9,703 bases of DNA from positions 1-9,703 of the forward strand of contig CAZZEC010000191.1 in NCBI GenBank assembly GCA_964652565.1, written 5' to 3'. Both the position numbers and the translations under genes were made by a program. Below are positions 7,664-9,703 of the stretch, one piece after another. Below the pieces are notes generated by a model. The model was given only the letters and a program-made list of their open reading frames with translations. It did no database searches and was not told where the DNA came from. The DNA is from JBCCTX01 sp964652565 (GTDB lineage: Bacteria; Bacteroidota; Bacteroidia; J057). Every line of letters begins with the position of its first letter. The first letter of the stretch is position 1.

Positions 7664-7810
7664 TCATTTTCCCAGGGCAAATGCACTAAAATCATTAATA
7701 GCTACTAATCAGAAACTTACATTTATCCATTATATAAATACTTTAACTGTAACCAATTGATAATGAATCATTCATAAAATTTGGTGCGTTCGCCCTTGTC
7801 ATTTTCCCAG
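7664..7810. repeat. Pair of 12-bp direct repeats (TCATTTTCCCAG)
   Basis: TCATTTTCCCAG occurs at 7664-7675 and again at 7799-7810, 135 bp apart, both in the spacer between the cyclase and Crp/Fnr genes. On the minus strand both copies sit in short open stretches that can encode Trp-Glu-Asn-Asp. A partly duplicated, decayed coding segment is possible, as is coincidence. Confidence 0.4.
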
Positions 7811-7882
7811 AAAGCGATGGAATAAATAATAACTTTAACCCCATCATACATGGCTGGCACTTTTACTCTGACCAGTACGCAC

Positions 7883-8971
7883 TTATTTATCGCCCTTTAC
7901 GCTTGTCACGCCATAAATGGTTACAGCTGTTTTTTTGCCTTTGAGTAACTCTTCCCCCAAATGCTGGCTTTGAAGCTGCTGGTCTGGTTTCATACGTTTC
8001 CAAAGTTGTTCTGAGACCAATAATTGCTGTTGGAACTTATTGCACTGGCTTTGAATGCGAGCGGTAGTGTTCAGTACATCCCCATGATAGGCAATTTCTC
8101 TTTTAATTAGCCCTACTTCTGCTACGATTACTTTTCCCAGGTGTACTCCCGCTTTAAAAAAAGGCTGCAAACCAAACTCGTTTTCATAGTGATCAGATTT
8201 GGAAGCTAACACTTCCATATAGTCAAAGTAGCAGTGAATACAATGATTGTCCTCAATACCTTTTTCCAAGGGCCAACTCAAAACCGCTTCATCTCCCACG
8301 TATTGATAAATTTCTACTTTGTGCTTGGTAACAACTGAGGTAAGATCGGCAAAGCATTGTTGGATTAAGCGGCTGAATTTAATGTGTCCCAGTTTTTCTG
8401 CAATCGTTGTTGAGGATTTGAGATCGAGAAACATAAACACACGCAACTCCTCCCTGGGATTCCGATATCTACCGATAAACATATTCCATAGTATTCCTGG
8501 CCCGAATTTTTGGCTGACCATTCTGACGAATGAAATTAGGCTGGCAACAAACAGAAAATAGATAAAAATGACCCAGTAAGCTTTACTTCTCAAAATTTGG
8601 ATGATCTCCATTCCTTCCATCCTGGAACCCAAAAAAACATTGGTAATGAGTATTGCAATGGTCATCATAATCTTTACCGTAAAGAAGAAAAAGAGCAGCT
8701 TACCTATGATGATCCGTCCGTAGGAGCGCCGTTGGAAATAGGGACGATCAAAGAGTAATTCCACACCTGCATACATGACACCTGCCACCCCGCTTACCAG
8801 GAAAATGACTATGAGTGGTTGCCCTGGACTAAGCCCATGAATGAGATTTTTTACTGTCCCCGGCTCTGCTCCATAGCCGCGGAGGAACAGAAAAAACATA
8901 ATCGCGACAATCCAGATCAGAATTATTTGTACGTAGAAAAAGAGAATAGATTTAACGGTATTTCTTTCCAT
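7883..8971 (-). CDS. Membrane-bound class III adenylate/guanylate cyclase
   Basis: Inner-membrane nucleotide cyclase producing a cyclic purine nucleotide, most likely cAMP from ATP. Four hydrophobic segments lie at about 8-30, 52-73, 88-113 and 131-149, followed by a cytoplasmic class III catalytic domain (about 175-355). Metal-binding aspartates are visible as D183 in FLDLKSST and D227 in YQYVGDEAVL. The transition-state pair is N301 and R305 in GDVLNTTARIQ. The purine-choosing positions are unusual: Q223 stands where most adenylate cyclases have Lys, and E292 (REIAYHGD) where they have Asp. From memory the Q is shared by related Bacteroidota cyclases. No HAMP or sensor domain is seen; the membrane part may itself be the sensor or an anchor. 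It lies directly upstream of the Crp/Fnr gene on the same strand. The start at 8971 is the first reasonable ATG before the first membrane segment. Confidence 0.88.
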   Translation of the reverse strand: MERNTVKSILFFYVQIILIWIVAIMFFLFLRGYGAEPGTVKNLIHGLSPGQPLIVIFLVSGVAGVMYAGVELLFDRPYFQRRSYGRIIIGKLLFFFFTVKIMMTIAILITNVFLGSRMEGMEIIQILRSKAYWVIFIYFLFVASLISFVRMVSQKFGPGILWNMFIGRYRNPREELRVFMFLDLKSSTTIAEKLGHIKFSRLIQQCFADLTSVVTKHKVEIYQYVGDEAVLSWPLEKGIEDNHCIHCYFDYMEVLASKSDHYENEFGLQPFFKAGVHLGKVIVAEVGLIKREIAYHGDVLNTTARIQSQCNKFQQQLLVSEQLWKRMKPDQQLQSQHLGEELLKGKKTAVTIYGVTSVKGDK

Positions 8972-9003
8972 AGTGGAGCATCTTATATCAGGCTGTGGCA
9001 GTC

Positions 9004-9046
9004 ATTTGACAATTGAAATCAATCACCTGCGAAACTGCTGTCAAAT
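9004..9046. repeat. 8-bp inverted repeat upstream of the cyclase
   Basis: ATTTGACA (9004-9011) and TGTCAAAT (9039-9046) are exact inverted copies separated by 27 bp, ending 33 bp upstream of the cyclase start codon. The spacing suits a pair of regulator half-sites or a leader hairpin. No assignment to a known regulator is possible. Confidence 0.4.
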
Positions 9047-9169
9047 TAATGAAATCATGTTAAGTTTTTATCACAAAGGAATAGCGCGGAAGCTGATTGA
9101 AATGTCCAGAAGAACCCCTGACCTCTGGGTTGTGAATCCGTTCGACAAATTTGAAAATGGGTGTATTTT

Positions 9170-9207
9170 GGGGTAATGATAAATATAACATCCATATTGA
9201 TTACCCC
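9170..9207 (+). repeat. Hairpin enclosing the start codon of the Fic-like remnant
   Basis: GGGGTAAT (9170-9177) and ATTACCCC (9200-9207) are perfect inverted copies. An additional ATAT/ATAT pairing inside extends the stem after a small internal loop. The left arm includes the first two bases of the ATG at 9176-9178, so in a transcript the start would be paired. No T-run follows, so it is not a standard terminator. Confidence 0.5.
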
Positions 9208-9328
9208 TGAGATTCTTTCCTTGATTGCAGAAATTGACGAATTTAAAGGAACACAATGTGCATTGGGTAACATAGCTTTCCTCCATAAAAACCAGCCCAT
9301 TAGGATTCTTATTATTCGAGGTAATTGA
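9176..9328 (+). pseudogene. Truncated N-terminus of a Fic-family protein
   Basis: A 50-codon frame from ATG 9176 to TGA 9328 contains ITPEILSLIAEIDEFKG at residues 9-25 and then TQCALGNIA. This closely resembles the N-terminus of many bacterial Fic-family (AMP-transferase-fold) proteins, in which 'ITPxILxLIAEIDEFKGxWxALGxLAPERL' leads into 'TIESIGSSTRIEG'. After residue 34 the similarity stops (FLHKNQPIRIL then stop), and neither other frame restores it. The inhibitory-helix-like segment and the HPFxxGNGR catalytic motif are absent, so this is a dead stub of about 35 recognisable residues. The neighbouring nucleotidyltransferase on the same strand suggests a toxin-antitoxin-rich spot. Identification is from recalled family sequence and needs a search. 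Confidence 0.5.
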
Positions 9329-9388
9329 TTTTTACAGAATTTGTACCTTATGGAAGATTAACACTCAACTCATTTCCCAAAAAACTCG

Positions 9389-9396
9389 TATTTTTG
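9389..9396 (+). promoter_or_regulatory. Candidate -7 element for the nucleotidyltransferase gene
   Basis: TATTTTTG matches the Bacteroidota TAnnTTTG consensus and ends 4 bp before the ATG at 9401. If it is used, transcription would begin at or within a few bases of the start codon, giving a leaderless or nearly leaderless mRNA. No TTG is seen at the -33 distance. Confidence 0.45.
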
Positions 9397-9400
9397 CAAT

Positions 9401-9703
9401 ATGAAGGAGTCATTACCAGCAATCATACAGCAAAACCTTTCAGGAATTCAACATCTTTGTCGTAAACATCATGTACAAAGGCTATGGGTGTTTGGCTCCG
9501 TACTAACTGAAGATTTCGCTCCATGCTCAGATATTGACTTTTTATATGAATGGGATGACAGGGCAATTCCAGATGAGGTTTATCTCGATAATCTATGGAA
9601 CTTATTAGATAAGCTGGAAGATTTGTTGGAACATAAGGTGGATTGGATATTCTATCCTAATCTTAAGAATCCTTATTTTATTGAAGAAGTAGAAGCAAGT
9701 AAA
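9401..9703 (+). CDS. MNT-type minimal nucleotidyltransferase, incomplete at the right edge
   Basis: Small nucleotidyltransferase of the MNT/MntA type, the class that acts as antitoxin to HEPN toxins by modifying them. The frame is open from ATG 9401 to the edge (101 codons, no stop). Visible active-site features are the GS motif (FGSV, G32-S33), the metal-binding pair D44 and D46 in SDIDFL, and a third carboxylate at D81 in HKVDWIFYP. The stretch NPYFIEEVEASK near the edge resembles the usual last helix of this family (about 100-115 residues), so little is probably missing. The start is well supported: an in-frame TAA lies at 9359 with no other ATG between, and a promoter motif sits just upstream. 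A HEPN-domain partner may lie past the window; none is visible inside it. A stand-alone role is also possible. Confidence 0.85.
   Translation, partial: MKESLPAIIQQNLSGIQHLCRKHHVQRLWVFGSVLTEDFAPCSDIDFLYEWDDRAIPDEVYLDNLWNLLDKLEDLLEHKVDWIFYPNLKNPYFIEEVEASK

Larger units (their letters stand above)
8972..9400. other. Divergent spacer between the cyclase and the nucleotidyltransferase
   Basis: This 429-bp stretch separates the leftward cyclase from the rightward nucleotidyltransferase. It holds the 8-bp inverted repeat at 9004-9046, a short rightward open frame at 9057-9176 that I do not recognise, a hairpin at 9170-9207, the Fic-like remnant at 9176-9328 and a -7 promoter motif at 9389-9396. I found no intact gene in it and no TAnnTTTG element facing the cyclase. 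Confidence 0.6.

Noticed and set aside
7023..8971. A bicarbonate-sensing circuit linking SulP, the class III cyclase and the Crp/Fnr protein
   Set aside because: Some class III cyclases respond to bicarbonate, but the SulP substrate is unknown, the genes are kilobases apart, and the regulator lacks cAMP-binding residues; too speculative to claim.
9055..9300. Leftward frames of 71-81 codons opposite the Fic-like stub
   Set aside because: They lie antisense to the rightward frame that has family similarity; they are rich in Cys, Phe and His with no domain pattern, as expected from shadow frames.
1..9703. CRISPR array, tRNA, rRNA or intact insertion sequence
   Set aside because: No regularly spaced repeats, no cloverleaf-like or rRNA-like sequence, and no transposase frame were seen on either strand.

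Overview
The window suggests a member of the Bacteroidota, probably a Cytophagales-like heterotroph. The support is the class III cyclase subtype with its QYVGDE motif, a Crp/Fnr protein of only 191 residues, secreted enzymes with signal peptides ending before Gln, AT-rich spacers without clear Shine-Dalgarno sites, and a TAnnTTTG-type -7 promoter element. All of this comes from reading the sequence and from memory of families; no search was run.

Layout, left to right. A leftward gene is cut by the left edge (1-79). Next comes a leftward SulP anion transporter with a STAS domain and about 190 extra C-terminal residues (262-2475). It is followed by two secreted carbohydrate-active proteins, both leftward: a DUF5060-type putative glycoside hydrolase (2648-4477) and a right-handed beta-helix protein (4802-6745). 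Between them lies an AT-rich spacer holding a perfect 13-bp inverted repeat. Between the beta-helix gene and a leftward Crp/Fnr-type regulator (7023-7598) sits a decayed sulfatase fragment that keeps the C-x-P-S-R active-site signature. Further right is a leftward membrane-bound class III nucleotide cyclase (7883-8971). Beyond 8972 the main genes read rightward: a remnant matching the N-terminus of a Fic-family protein (9176-9328), then a MNT/minimal nucleotidyltransferase (9401 to the right edge, incomplete).

How the parts may fit. The two secreted enzymes plus the sulfatase remnant look like the residue of a small locus for breaking down a (formerly sulfated) polysaccharide. No SusC/SusD transporter pair is present in the window, so this is not a complete polysaccharide utilisation locus. 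The cyclase and the Crp/Fnr protein are neighbours in the same direction, which invites a cAMP link, but the regulator lacks the usual cAMP-contacting Gly-Glu and Arg residues, so the link is not supported by its residues. The right end looks like an eroding toxin-antitoxin neighbourhood (Fic fragment plus MNT nucleotidyltransferase).

The spacers at 80-261, 2476-2647, 6746-7022 and 7599-7882 hold no convincing intact gene. What can be seen in them is listed below where it is supported. The most interesting items are the two gene remnants that are too short or too broken for ordinary gene calling.
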